From Pseudomonas fluorescens (GTDB lineage Bacteria > Pseudomonadota > Gammaproteobacteria > Pseudomonadales > Pseudomonadaceae), in contig NZ_JAGGOG010000004.1 of the NCBI RefSeq assembly GCF_018614655.1, positions 295,049 to 359,048 on the forward strand: DNA of 64,000 nt. The letters run 5' to 3'. Under the pieces are notes generated by a model. It was given only the letters and a program-made list of their open reading frames with translations, made no database searches and was not told where the DNA came from. This document shows, piece after piece, positions 28,859 to 37,003 of the stretch. The translations under genes were made by a program, and so were the position numbers. Numbering within the stretch: position 1 is the first letter of the stretch; every line of letters starts with the position of its first letter.

Positions 28859-28882
28859 CATTGTCAGGCCGCACGTCATAAT
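28854..28882 (+). promoter_or_regulatory. Probable promoter of the GGDEF/EAL gene
   Basis: -35 TTGGTC (28854-28859), 17-base spacer, -10 CATAAT (28877-28882). It predicts a leader of about 35 bases ahead of the TTG start at 28924. Confidence 0.55.
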
Positions 28883-28923
28883 GCCCGCCGCCAACGAAAT
28901 TTTGCAGAGTCTAGGGAGCTAGC

Positions 28924-30588
28924 TTGTCTACGCCTGTCGAACCCTTGCGTTTGCTGCTACTGGCCGATACGCCTACGTGGGCAGCATTATTGCGCGAGTG
29001 CCTGGTGCCGATGGGGGATGCTGCTGTCCTGATCAGCGCGCCAAACTGGGAGTCTGTGAGCAGTCTGTTCGACGACGACCACAGCGCGGTGTTGTTGACC
29101 ATTCCCAGCCTTCAACCCGGCCCCGGCCGTTGCAGCCTGCCGACCGTCTTGCTGTTGGAGCAGGAGCCGTTGGTCGCGCCGCTGGGTGTCAGCGACTGGC
29201 TGATCCGTAATGCATTGGATATCGATACATTGCGCCGCTGCCTGCGCCATGTCCGCGAGCGTGGGTTGCTGGAAAACACCTTGCAGCGCCTGGCTGAACA
29301 AGACCCGTTGACCGGAATCGCCAATCGCCAGGGTTTCCAGACCCTGCTGGCCGCGCGCCTGGCTGAAAATGAGGGCCGGGGCCTGGCCCTCGGGCATCTG
29401 GACCTGGACAACTTCCGCCATGCCAACGACGCCCTCGGCCACCAGGCCGGCGACCGGCTGATCCTGCAAGTGGTCTCGCGGCTTAAAAGCCAGCTTGAGG
29501 CAGGGGACCAACTGGCGCGCCTGGGCAGTGACGAGTTCGCCTTGTTGATCGACACCCGCCGAGCCCCCCAGCGCGCCGAATGGATGGCCGAGCGCATCAC
29601 GGAGGCCATGGCCGAGCCTTATTGGGTCGACGGTGAAAGCCTGCTGATCGGCTGTAGCCTTGGCGTGGCTCATGCCCGGGCCAAGGCGGGTGCCGACCCT
29701 CTGATGTGGCACGCTCATATCGCCATGCAGCAGGCCAAAAGTACCCAGGGCTGCACCTTTCATATTTTCAACGAACGCATCAACCGCAACGCCCGCAGCC
29801 TCGCCGACCTGGAAAGTGAGCTGCGCCGGGCGTTGCGCCGTGACGAACTGGAACTGCATTACCAACCACGGCTGGACCTGGACGACGGCCATATCGTCGG
29901 CCTGGAAGCCCTGGTGCGTTGGCGTCACGGCGAGCGCGGGCTGTTGCCTCCCAGTGAGTTCGTGCCGTTGGCCGAGCAGAGTGGCTTGATCGTGCCGCTG
30001 GGCTACTGGGTGATCTCCCGGGCCCTGCGGGATATGCAGGCCCTGCGCGAGCGTGGTCTGGCGCCGCTGCACATGGCGGTCAACCTGTCGTTTCGCCAGT
30101 TCCAGGACAGCCAGTTGCTCACCACCCTCAGCCGGCTGATTGCCGAGCGCGGTGTGGAAGCGCAATGGCTGGAGTTCGAACTGACGGAAACCGCCGTGAT
30201 GCGTCGCAGCGACTTGGTCAAGCAGACCATGGATGCCCTCGGCCGCCTCGGTGTGCGCTTCTCCCTGGATGACTTCGGCACCGGCTTTTCGTCGTTCGTG
30301 CACCTGAACAGCCTGCCGATTGCCTTGCTGAAGATCGACAAGAGCTTCGTCGGCGGCATGGAAGAGCGCGAAGAGAACCGCAAGCTGGTGCACGCCATGA
30401 TCAACCTGGCCCACAACCTCAACCTGGAAGTGGTGGCTGAAGGTGTGGAAACCCCGGAGCAATTGGCGCTGTTGAGATTGTTCGGCTGCGATCAGGCCCA
30501 GGGATATCTGATCAGCAAGCCGTTGCCGTTGGCGGAACTGGTGGAATACCTGACGTTTGGCGGCAGTCAGGAAGCGTTACTGGGGTAG
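28924..30588 (+). CDS. Pseudo-receiver GGDEF/EAL cyclic-di-GMP protein
   Basis: A 554-residue protein. Residues about 1-110 resemble a receiver domain ending DWLIRNALDIDTLRRCLRHV, but the phosphoacceptor position in VLLTIPS is Thr, not Asp. GGDEF domain: residues about 115-285, with site GSDEF (residue 201) and no RxxD inhibitory site upstream, so cyclase activity is doubtful. EAL domain: residues about 300-545, with intact LEALVRW, VNLSFRQ, FELTETA, LDDFGTGFSS and LLKIDKSF, so phosphodiesterase activity is likely. TTG start behind GGGAG. It probably lowers cyclic-di-GMP and so affects motility and biofilm. Confidence 0.9.
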   Translation: MSTPVEPLRLLLLADTPTWAALLRECLVPMGDAAVLISAPNWESVSSLFDDDHSAVLLTIPSLQPGPGRCSLPTVLLLEQEPLVAPLGVSDWLIRNALDIDTLRRCLRHVRERGLLENTLQRLAEQDPLTGIANRQGFQTLLAARLAENEGRGLALGHLDLDNFRHANDALGHQAGDRLILQVVSRLKSQLEAGDQLARLGSDEFALLIDTRRAPQRAEWMAERITEAMAEPYWVDGESLLIGCSLGVAHARAKAGADPLMWHAHIAMQQAKSTQGCTFHIFNERINRNARSLADLESELRRALRRDELELHYQPRLDLDDGHIVGLEALVRWRHGERGLLPPSEFVPLAEQSGLIVPLGYWVISRALRDMQALRERGLAPLHMAVNLSFRQFQDSQLLTTLSRLIAERGVEAQWLEFELTETAVMRRSDLVKQTMDALGRLGVRFSLDDFGTGFSSFVHLNSLPIALLKIDKSFVGGMEEREENRKLVHAMINLAHNLNLEVVAEGVETPEQLALLRLFGCDQAQGYLISKPLPLAELVEYLTFGGSQEALLG

Positions 30589-30726
30589 CCGCTGCCGAGG
30601 TACGAGGCTGCGATCGGCTGCGAAGCAGGCGTAAAACCAGCCTACACAGCACAGCAGGTAAATCGCAGCGCCTGGATTGCGAGTGCTCCGCACTCGATCG
30701 CAGCCTCGTGCCTCGGCAGCGGCTAC
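30585..30726. repeat. 142-base imperfect palindrome (GTAGCCGCTGCCGAGG family)
   Basis: It begins GTAGCCGCTGCCGAGG and ends with the exact complement CCTCGGCAGCGGCTAC. Inside, GCTGCGATCG at the left pairs with CGATCGCAGC at the right. The left end includes the stop codon of the GGDEF/EAL gene. It lies between convergent genes. Single ends occur at 19137-19152 and 43417-43432. This is a second, unrelated repeat family in the window. Confidence 0.85.
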
Positions 30727-30735
30727 AGTCGCGCC

Positions 30736-32142
30736 CTAATCCGGCTGTGCCGCTTGAAATGAGCCTTGGGCGTCAGACTCGACGCCTTCGCGCTGAATCA
30801 TCCGCTTCATCTTCACTTCAAACGCCCACGTCAGGCTCACCGCCGCACACGCCAGGCCCAGGGCCAGGCCCCACCACACGCCGGTCGGCCCCCAGCCCAG
30901 GGTGAAGGCCATCAACCAGGCCGACGGCGCGCCGATCAACCAGTAGCATCCCAATCCCACCAGGAACGTGGTCTTGGCGTCCTTGAGCCCGCGAATACAG
31001 CCCATGGCGATGGTTTGCACACCGTCGAACAGTTCGAACCAGGCCGCCACCGCCAACAGGCTGACCGCCAGGCTGATGACGTCGCGAAACGCCGGGTCGT
31101 TATGGTCCAGGAACAACCCGATCAATTCGTTCGACAGCAACCAGAGCGCCATGGCAAACCCCAGCATTACCACCGCGCCAAAGACGATCCCGACCCGCCC
31201 GGCCATGCGCGCAACGAGCAATTGCCCGGCGCCGTAATGCTGGCCGATCCGCATCGTGATCGCATACGACAACCCTGCCGGCACCATGAACGCCACCGAG
31301 ACGATTTGCAGGGCGATCTGGTGCGCCGCCAACTGCGTGCTGCCCATGGTGCCCATGCACAGCGCGGCAAAAGCAAACAGCCCGACTTCCACCGCGTAGG
31401 TACCGCCGATTGGCAGACCCAGGCGCCACAGTTCCCGCAGGTACTGGCGGTTGGGGCGCGACAGGCCTTTGCGCAGTGGGTAAGCGTCATATGCACGGTT
31501 ACGGCGGATGTACCACATCAGCGCCAGCGCCATGCCGTTGGCGACAATAGCGGTTACCAGGCCAATGCCCATCAGCCCCAGTTTTGGCAGGCCGAACATG
31601 CCTTCGATCAAGGCGTGGTTGAGCAGGTAGTTGAGTACGGTGCCGCCCAGGCTGATGACCATTACTGGCGTTGCCTTGCCGATGGCACTGGTGAAACCGC
31701 GCAAGGCCATGAACGTCAGATAGCCGGGCAGGGCGAACGGCAGGATCATCAGGAACTGGCCGGCCGACTGCACATTGGTTTCGGTCTGGCCGAACATCAG
31801 CAGCACCGGCTTGAGGTTCCACAGCAGCAAGCCGGCCACCAGCGCCATCAGCCAGGCAAGCCAGAGCCCGGCCTGGGTCAGCCGGGTGGCGCCTTCAATG
31901 TCGCCGGCACCTTGGCGGATGGCGACCAGCGTGCCGACGGCGGCAATCACGCCGATGCAGAAAATCGACACGAACGAATAGCTCGCCGCGCCAAGGCCGC
32001 CACCGGCCAGGGCTTCGGGGCTCAGGCGGGCCATCATCAGGGTGTCGGTCAGCACCATCAGCATGTGGGCCAACTGTGAGGCAATCAACGGCCCTGCCAG
32101 CCGCAGAATGGCCCAGAGTTCGCTACGTACCGGATGCTGCAT
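30736..32142 (-). CDS. MATE family multidrug efflux pump (NorM/PmpM-like)
   Basis: A 468-residue protein with about 12 membrane helices in two homologous halves. The first half starts WAILRLAGPLIASQLAHML and LTDTLMMARL, the usual MATE entry. It likely exports cationic drugs in exchange for H+ or Na+. I use the ATG at 32142; ATG, GTG and TTG codons 2-5 codons upstream are possible, and no ribosome site decides. It is divergent from a LysR regulator that may control it. Confidence 0.9.
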   Translation of the reverse strand: MQHPVRSELWAILRLAGPLIASQLAHMLMVLTDTLMMARLSPEALAGGGLGAASYSFVSIFCIGVIAAVGTLVAIRQGAGDIEGATRLTQAGLWLAWLMALVAGLLLWNLKPVLLMFGQTETNVQSAGQFLMILPFALPGYLTFMALRGFTSAIGKATPVMVISLGGTVLNYLLNHALIEGMFGLPKLGLMGIGLVTAIVANGMALALMWYIRRNRAYDAYPLRKGLSRPNRQYLRELWRLGLPIGGTYAVEVGLFAFAALCMGTMGSTQLAAHQIALQIVSVAFMVPAGLSYAITMRIGQHYGAGQLLVARMAGRVGIVFGAVVMLGFAMALWLLSNELIGLFLDHNDPAFRDVISLAVSLLAVAAWFELFDGVQTIAMGCIRGLKDAKTTFLVGLGCYWLIGAPSAWLMAFTLGWGPTGVWWGLALGLACAAVSLTWAFEVKMKRMIQREGVESDAQGSFQAAQPD

Positions 32143-32300
32143 GATCATCACGCTCAAAAGGTCAGGGAGTGGGGGAAGGGTTGATTCTCGGCGCTCTCAG
32201 TGCATTACACAAAGGGATAAAAGCGATCGTTTGCATGATTAAAACTCATGCGTCAGTGATTCTGGTAGGGTTTCGATATTGCGCCGTTGGAGCTTTCCTC

Positions 32301-33221
32301 ATGTCTCGTCGTCTTCCTCCGCTTTACGCCTTGCGGGCGTTTGAAGCGGCTTCCAGGCATAACTCCTTCACCCGGGCGGCGGAGGAGTTGTCGATCACCC
32401 AAAGTGCGGTCAGCCGGCACATTCGCACCCTCGAAGAGCATTTTGCGTGTCGTCTGTTCCAGCGCAGTGGTCGTACCTTGCAACTCACGGAAGCGGCGCG
32501 GTTGCTGCTGCCCGGCGTGCGCGAAGGTTTCGCTGCCCTGGAGCGTGCCTGCCATACCTTGAACGCCGAAGATGACGTCCTGCGCATGAAAGCGCCGTCC
32601 ACCCTGACCATGCGCTGGTTGCTGGCGCGGCTCAGTCGGTTCCGGCATTTGCAGCCAGGTAATGAAGTGCAGTTGACCAGCGCCTGGATGAGCATCGACG
32701 AGGTGGATTTCAATCAGGAACCTTTCGACTGTGCGGTGCTGCTGAGCAACGGCCATTTTCCGCCGGACTGGGAGGCCAGCTATCTGTTCCCGGAGCTGCT
32801 GATCCCGGTGGGCGCGCCGAATCTGCTGAATGACGGCCCCTGGGATGCTGCGCGGCTGGCGTCCGCCGAGCTGCTGCACCCGACACCTGACCGCCGCGAC
32901 TGGCGCAACTGGTTGCAGCGCATGGGGCTGTCGTCCCAGGTATCACTCAAGGGCGGGCAAGTGTTCGACACCCTGGAGTTGGGCATGATCGCCGCCGCCA
33001 GGGGTTACGGCGTGTCCATGGGCGATCTGCTGATGGTGGCTGAAGATGTGGCTCAAGGCCGGTTGAGCCTACCGTGGCCGACTGCCGTGGCCAGCGGGGA
33101 GGACTATTACCTGGTATGGCCGAAAACCCGGCCCGGTGGCGAGCGCCTGCGCCGGCTGGCGGACTTCCTCCAGGGCGAGGTGCAGGCCATGGAACTGCCC
33201 CAGGTTGAGCGGCTCGACTGA
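32301..33221 (+). CDS. LysR family regulator (GcvA-like)
   Basis: A 306-residue protein. Residues 5-65 form the winged helix (LYALRAFEAASRHNSFTRAA, LSITQSAVSRHIRTLEEHF), and the rest is a substrate-binding-like sensor domain. The PPLYALRAFEAASRHNSFT form is typical of the GcvA/AmpR-like branch. It is divergent from the MATE gene. The ATG at 32301 begins MSRRLPPLY; the longer upstream frame overlaps non-coding DNA and is not used. The effector is unknown. Confidence 0.9.
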   Translation: MSRRLPPLYALRAFEAASRHNSFTRAAEELSITQSAVSRHIRTLEEHFACRLFQRSGRTLQLTEAARLLLPGVREGFAALERACHTLNAEDDVLRMKAPSTLTMRWLLARLSRFRHLQPGNEVQLTSAWMSIDEVDFNQEPFDCAVLLSNGHFPPDWEASYLFPELLIPVGAPNLLNDGPWDAARLASAELLHPTPDRRDWRNWLQRMGLSSQVSLKGGQVFDTLELGMIAAARGYGVSMGDLLMVAEDVAQGRLSLPWPTAVASGEDYYLVWPKTRPGGERLRRLADFLQGEVQAMELPQVERLD

Positions 33222-33409
33222 ATCGATGTAGTGCCCCCCAACAGTGCGTTTGAGTGATACCCCTGTGTATCGCTCAAGTATTCATTGTGGCCGCCGAAGT
33301 AGGTGTGTCGGAGCCGCCATTCTGGGACGGTTCAGCGTACCCACTATTAGAACATTCGCCGAGTCGCGCTTTGAGATCAGGATGATCCCGGCCTCGGCCA
33401 GGAGCTGTC

Positions 33410-35386
33410 ATGTCTCAACCACGCGCCCGGATCGCCTCCCAATTGGGTCTCGCCTTGGCAGTCATATTGGCTGTCGTCATCAGCGGCAGTACCGTTTTTG
33501 CCTTGCGTTCGCTGGATTCCGCCAACCTCGACACCCGGGAAGAACACCTGGCCAGCGAGGCGCGGTTGCTGGCGGATCAACTCAATACGTTCCACAGCAC
33601 CTTGCGCGAAAGTACCCAGCGGTTGAGCGGGCTGTTTGAAAAGCGTTTCGGCGCCGGGTTGAGCGTGCGTCCTGAGCAGCCGGTTACCGTCGCCGGCGTA
33701 CAGACACCGAGCCTGTATTTGGGCAGCGAGGTGCTCAACAATAATTTCGACGAGGTCGACAACTTCAAGCAAATGTCCGGCGGCGTGGCGACGGTGTTCG
33801 TGCGCAGCGGCGAGGACTTTATTCGCGTCAGCACCTCCTTGACCAAACAGGATGGCAGTCGTGCCATTGGCACCGTGCTGGATCGCCAGGGCCCGGCCTA
33901 TCAGCACTTGATCGCCGGACAGAGCTATGTGGGAAGGGCTGTGCTGTTTGAGCGCTCTTACATGACCCAGTACAGCCCGGTGCGTGATGCCGGCGGGAAG
34001 ATTATTGCCGTGTTGTTTATCGGTTTCGACTACACCGATGCGCAGAACGCCCAGTTCGACAACCTCAAGCGCTTCCGTATCGGTCAGACCGGCTCCCTGG
34101 CGTTGCTCGATGAACAACAACGTTGGCTGGTGCCGCCGGCCGGCGTACAGGCGCTGGATCAATCGGTTCCGGTGATGCTCGACCTGGCCAGGACGCCGGG
34201 TAAAGGTCACTTCTGGAGCGACAAGGCCGAAGACTTCTACAGCGTTTCGGTACCGTTCGAAGGCGGCCCATGGTCGGTGGTGGCCAGTATGCCGAAGGCC
34301 GAAATCCGTGCGGTCACCTGGGCCGTGGGCATTCGCCTGGTGATCGGCAGCGTGCTGGCGATGTTGCTGGCGGTGGGCGCGACTGTCTGGCTGTTGCGCA
34401 GCAAATTGCAACCACTGGGGGATCTTGTGCGCCAAGCCGAAGCGTTGGGCGCTGGTGACTTGAGTGCGCGCCTGAATGTGTCGAGCCATGATGAAATCGG
34501 TCAGTTGGCTCGTAGCTTCAACCAAATGGGCGACGCGCTGTCGACCATGGTCTCGCACATCCGCAAGGCTGCCGAGGAGGTCAACAGTCGCGCCCAGGCG
34601 TTGTCGGGTCTGTCCGGCGGAGCCTATGAAGGCATGGAGCAACAATCCGGCGAGATCACCAGCATGGCCGGCGCAGTGGAAGAATTCAGCGCCACCTCGC
34701 TGAATATCGCCGACAACATGGGCAATACCGAACGCCTGGCCCAGGACAACGCCCAGCAAACCCGGATTGGGCGCACTTCGATGCAAGAGGCGTCGTCGTC
34801 TTTGGAGCACATCGCCACAGCGTTGAACAGTACGGCAGCGGTGATCAATACATTGGGGCAGCGCTCCCAGGAAATTGGCGGGATTGTCGGGGTGATCACC
34901 TCGATCGCCGATCAGACCAACTTGCTGGCGCTCAACGCTGCCATCGAAGCGGCTCGTGCCGGTGAGCAAGGCCGTGGTTTTGCGGTGGTGGCCGATGAGG
35001 TGCGTAACCTGGCGTCACGTACCCGCCAGGCCACAGACGAAATTTCCGGGATGATCCAGAGCATCCAGCAGGAAACCGGCAATGCCATCAGCACCATGGA
35101 GCAGGGCAATGTACTGATGCAGGAAGGCCTGTCGCGCAACGCTGACGTGGCCTCGGCGCTGGCGCGAATCGACGAGCAAAGCCGCTCGGCGGGCCAGCAG
35201 TTTGCGGCAATCACCACGGCGACCCAGGAACAAAGCAGCACGGCCACCTTGCTCAGCAGCAATCTGCAGAGCATTTCCCTGGCCAACAGTGAGCAGCGGG
35301 AAGTGGTGTCGAACCTGGCGATTACCGCCAAGGAGCTTGAGACCTTGGCGGCAGGCTTGCGCCAGGAAGTGGATCGGTTTCGCTGA
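33410..35386 (+). CDS. Methyl-accepting chemotaxis protein with Cache-type sensor
   Basis: A 658-residue chemoreceptor. First membrane helix residues about 9-31, then a periplasmic ligand domain of about 270 residues of Cache (Cache_3-Cache_2-like) form, a second helix near 301-330, a HAMP domain, and a cytoplasmic signalling rod. The hairpin tip lies near residues 494-533, containing [20 protein letters not shown] and [10 protein letters not shown]. It feeds the CheA/CheW pathway. A GCCAGGAG site precedes the ATG. It is not part of the conserved gene order of the segment and converges on the next gene with only 3 bases between stops. Confidence 0.93.
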   Translation: MSQPRARIASQLGLALAVILAVVISGSTVFALRSLDSANLDTREEHLASEARLLADQLNTFHSTLRESTQRLSGLFEKRFGAGLSVRPEQPVTVAGVQTPSLYLGSEVLNNNFDEVDNFKQMSGGVATVFVRSGEDFIRVSTSLTKQDGSRAIGTVLDRQGPAYQHLIAGQSYVGRAVLFERSYMTQYSPVRDAGGKIIAVLFIGFDYTDAQNAQFDNLKRFRIGQTGSLALLDEQQRWLVPPAGVQALDQSVPVMLDLARTPGKGHFWSDKAEDFYSVSVPFEGGPWSVVASMPKAEIRAVTWAVGIRLVIGSVLAMLLAVGATVWLLRSKLQPLGDLVRQAEALGAGDLSARLNVSSHDEIGQLARSFNQMGDALSTMVSHIRKAAEEVNSRAQALSGLSGGAYEGMEQQSGEITSMAGAVEEFSATSLNIADNMGNTERLAQDNAQQTRIGRTSMQEASSSLEHIATALNSTAAVINTLGQRSQEIGGIVGVITSIADQTNLLALNAAIEAARAGEQGRGFAVVADEVRNLASRTRQATDEISGMIQSIQQETGNAISTMEQGNVLMQEGLSRNADVASALARIDEQSRSAGQQFAAITTATQEQSSTATLLSSNLQSISLANSEQREVVSNLAITAKELETLAAGLRQEVDRFR

Positions 35387-35389
35387 GGC

Positions 35390-36304
35390 CTATTGATCCC
35401 CAAGCCCAGGATCTACCCGCTTGCCAATGTCCTTGAGACGCGCCAGTTGATCGACCATCCCTGGCGCTTCGTCCATGCTGGTGACGAAGGTCCACAGGTA
35501 GGTCATCACCGCATAGACGTGGCCGGCCTTGACCGCTGGCGACAGCGCCAGCTGGCTGATGGCAACCACAAACAACAGCGCCGCCAGCGTGCCGAGAAAC
35601 AGGTACGCCGCAGCCTCGCGATCTGACAGCCAGATCCGCAGGCGTGACAGCACGTGGTAATGGCGCTGCAAGGTCGGTGCGCCCACCTTTTCCACCAGGC
35701 CGATTTCTTTCTCCAGGCGGTCATTCAGGCGCTCGTGCAACTCTTGGTTACGTTGGGCAAAGCGCGGCAATAACGCGATGCACAGCACCAGTGCAGCCAG
35801 GCACGCCAGGCCGACCCACGGCTCAATCACCATCAACATCACCGCTGCGCCAACAATCGACACCAGCGCCGTAGCCATGATCGGCACGTGTTTTTCAAAG
35901 AAGTCGACAAACTCCCGCGCCAACACCACCCGTGCTGCCGCCTTCGATGTGCTGTGGTTCTGCAGGCGCTGGTTGAGAATCACCGGCACCGCAAGGTCGG
36001 CATAGATCCGTGTGAAGGTGCGGGTATCCAGCGCCCGCCGCGCCGCTCCGACCACCCAGAACGCCATGACCACGACGGCGTAGAACAGCGCGCTGGTGGC
36101 GTCACCCCGGATAATTGAATCCACCGCGAACCCGGCAAACAGCGGGTAGGCCAGCAGCAATGCGTTCTCCAGCGCCACCAGCGACAAGGTGCAGAACAGC
36201 TTGCCGGGGTAGGCTTTGGCAATCGCCTTGAGTGTCTGGCTGGCGGATTGTTGGCCGATTTTCTTGCTTTCTTCGATCAGGGTTTGCGGTGTTGCGGATG
36301 GCAT
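35390..36304 (-). CDS. ABC six-helix membrane domain protein without ATPase domain
   Basis: A 304-residue protein matching the six-TM ABC exporter domain (ABC_membrane_3 type). Hydrophobic spans include residues about 36-60, 72-88, 143-180 and 236-262; the loop between (ARRALDTRTFTRIYADLAVPV) resembles a coupling region. No Walker A, signature or Walker B motif is present, and the protein ends soon after the membrane part. It could pair with a separate ATPase or act as a non-ATPase membrane protein. It is divergent from a TetR regulator; the 114-base gap holds two palindromes. Confidence 0.82.
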   Translation of the reverse strand: MPSATPQTLIEESKKIGQQSASQTLKAIAKAYPGKLFCTLSLVALENALLLAYPLFAGFAVDSIIRGDATSALFYAVVVMAFWVVGAARRALDTRTFTRIYADLAVPVILNQRLQNHSTSKAAARVVLAREFVDFFEKHVPIMATALVSIVGAAVMLMVIEPWVGLACLAALVLCIALLPRFAQRNQELHERLNDRLEKEIGLVEKVGAPTLQRHYHVLSRLRIWLSDREAAAYLFLGTLAALLFVVAISQLALSPAVKAGHVYAVMTYLWTFVTSMDEAPGMVDQLARLKDIGKRVDPGLGDQ

Positions 36305-36337
36305 GGGGGTTCACCGAAGGAGTGATAAGCGCTAATA

Positions 36338-36353
36338 TTGAGCGACTGCTCAA
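36338..36353. promoter_or_regulatory. Palindrome 1 upstream of the TetR regulator
   Basis: TTGAGC-GACT-GCTCAA, perfect 6-base arms. It is the first of two near-identical sites in the divergent TetR/ABC gap. Confidence 0.72.
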
Positions 36354-36359
36354 GTATCC

Positions 36360-36375
36360 TTGAGCGGTCGCTCAA
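36360..36375. promoter_or_regulatory. Palindrome 2 upstream of the TetR regulator
   Basis: TTGAGCG-GT-CGCTCAA, perfect 7-base arms. It is 22 bases centre to centre from palindrome 1 (two helical turns) and 44 bases before the TetR start. This is the arrangement expected for two dimers of a TetR repressor on one face of the DNA. Confidence 0.75.
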
Positions 36376-36418
36376 AAAGCAAGCGCCGCTTATCTGCCGG
36401 TGCCGGAAGGAAAGCCTG

Positions 36419-37003
36419 ATGTCGCGTATCGACCGTAAAGACCAGATCATCGCCGCCGCCCTGGAGCTGTTTCGCAGCAAGGGTTTCGCCGATGTTTCCA
36501 CCCGCGACCTGGCTGACCACGCCGGGCTGTCCCGCAGCCATGTCTATCACTACTTCAGCGACTGGAAAGAGCTGCGCCGCGAAGCCTTTGTGCGGTTTGC
36601 CAATGAGCAATTGGATGAAGTACGCGCGCCCCTGGCGGATGCGTCGCCCCTCGATGCGCTGCTGGGGTTCTTGCACGATTGCCTGCCTTGCACGGCCGAT
36701 GCCGGTTGGGCGTTGTGGCTGGATGCCTGGGACGAGGCGATGCACGACCCGGAATTGGCCCAGGCTTATCTGCAGATCAACGCCCAGTGGCAAGCCATGC
36801 TCGCCGAAGTGATCGAGCGCGGTGTTGCCGCCGGGGTGTTCCGTTGCGATTCGCCCATGCGCGCCGCCCGTCAGCTCTTTGCCGTCACGATGGGGTATGC
36901 CGATGACCTGCTGCTCAAACCTTCCACTGAATCAGCAGAAGCGGTGCTGGATGAGGTGATGGAAGTGGCAACGCTGCTTCTGGATTTGCCCAAGGACCTT
37001 TAG
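36419..37003 (+). CDS. TetR family regulator
   Basis: A 194-residue protein. The N-terminal domain (IIAAALELFRSKGFADVSTR, DHAGLSRSHVYHYFSDW) is a TetR helix-turn-helix; the C-terminal helices form a ligand pocket of unknown specificity. The ATG at 36419 follows GGAAGGAAAG. It is divergent from the six-helix ABC gene and probably represses both genes from the two TTGAGC palindromes. Its stop overlaps the comM stop by 4 bases. Confidence 0.92.
   Translation: MSRIDRKDQIIAAALELFRSKGFADVSTRDLADHAGLSRSHVYHYFSDWKELRREAFVRFANEQLDEVRAPLADASPLDALLGFLHDCLPCTADAGWALWLDAWDEAMHDPELAQAYLQINAQWQAMLAEVIERGVAAGVFRCDSPMRAARQLFAVTMGYADDLLLKPSTESAEAVLDEVMEVATLLLDLPKDL

Noticed and set aside
28987..30462. 491-residue frame antisense to the GGDEF/EAL gene
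   Set aside because: The forward frame has intact EAL and GGDEF-type motifs.
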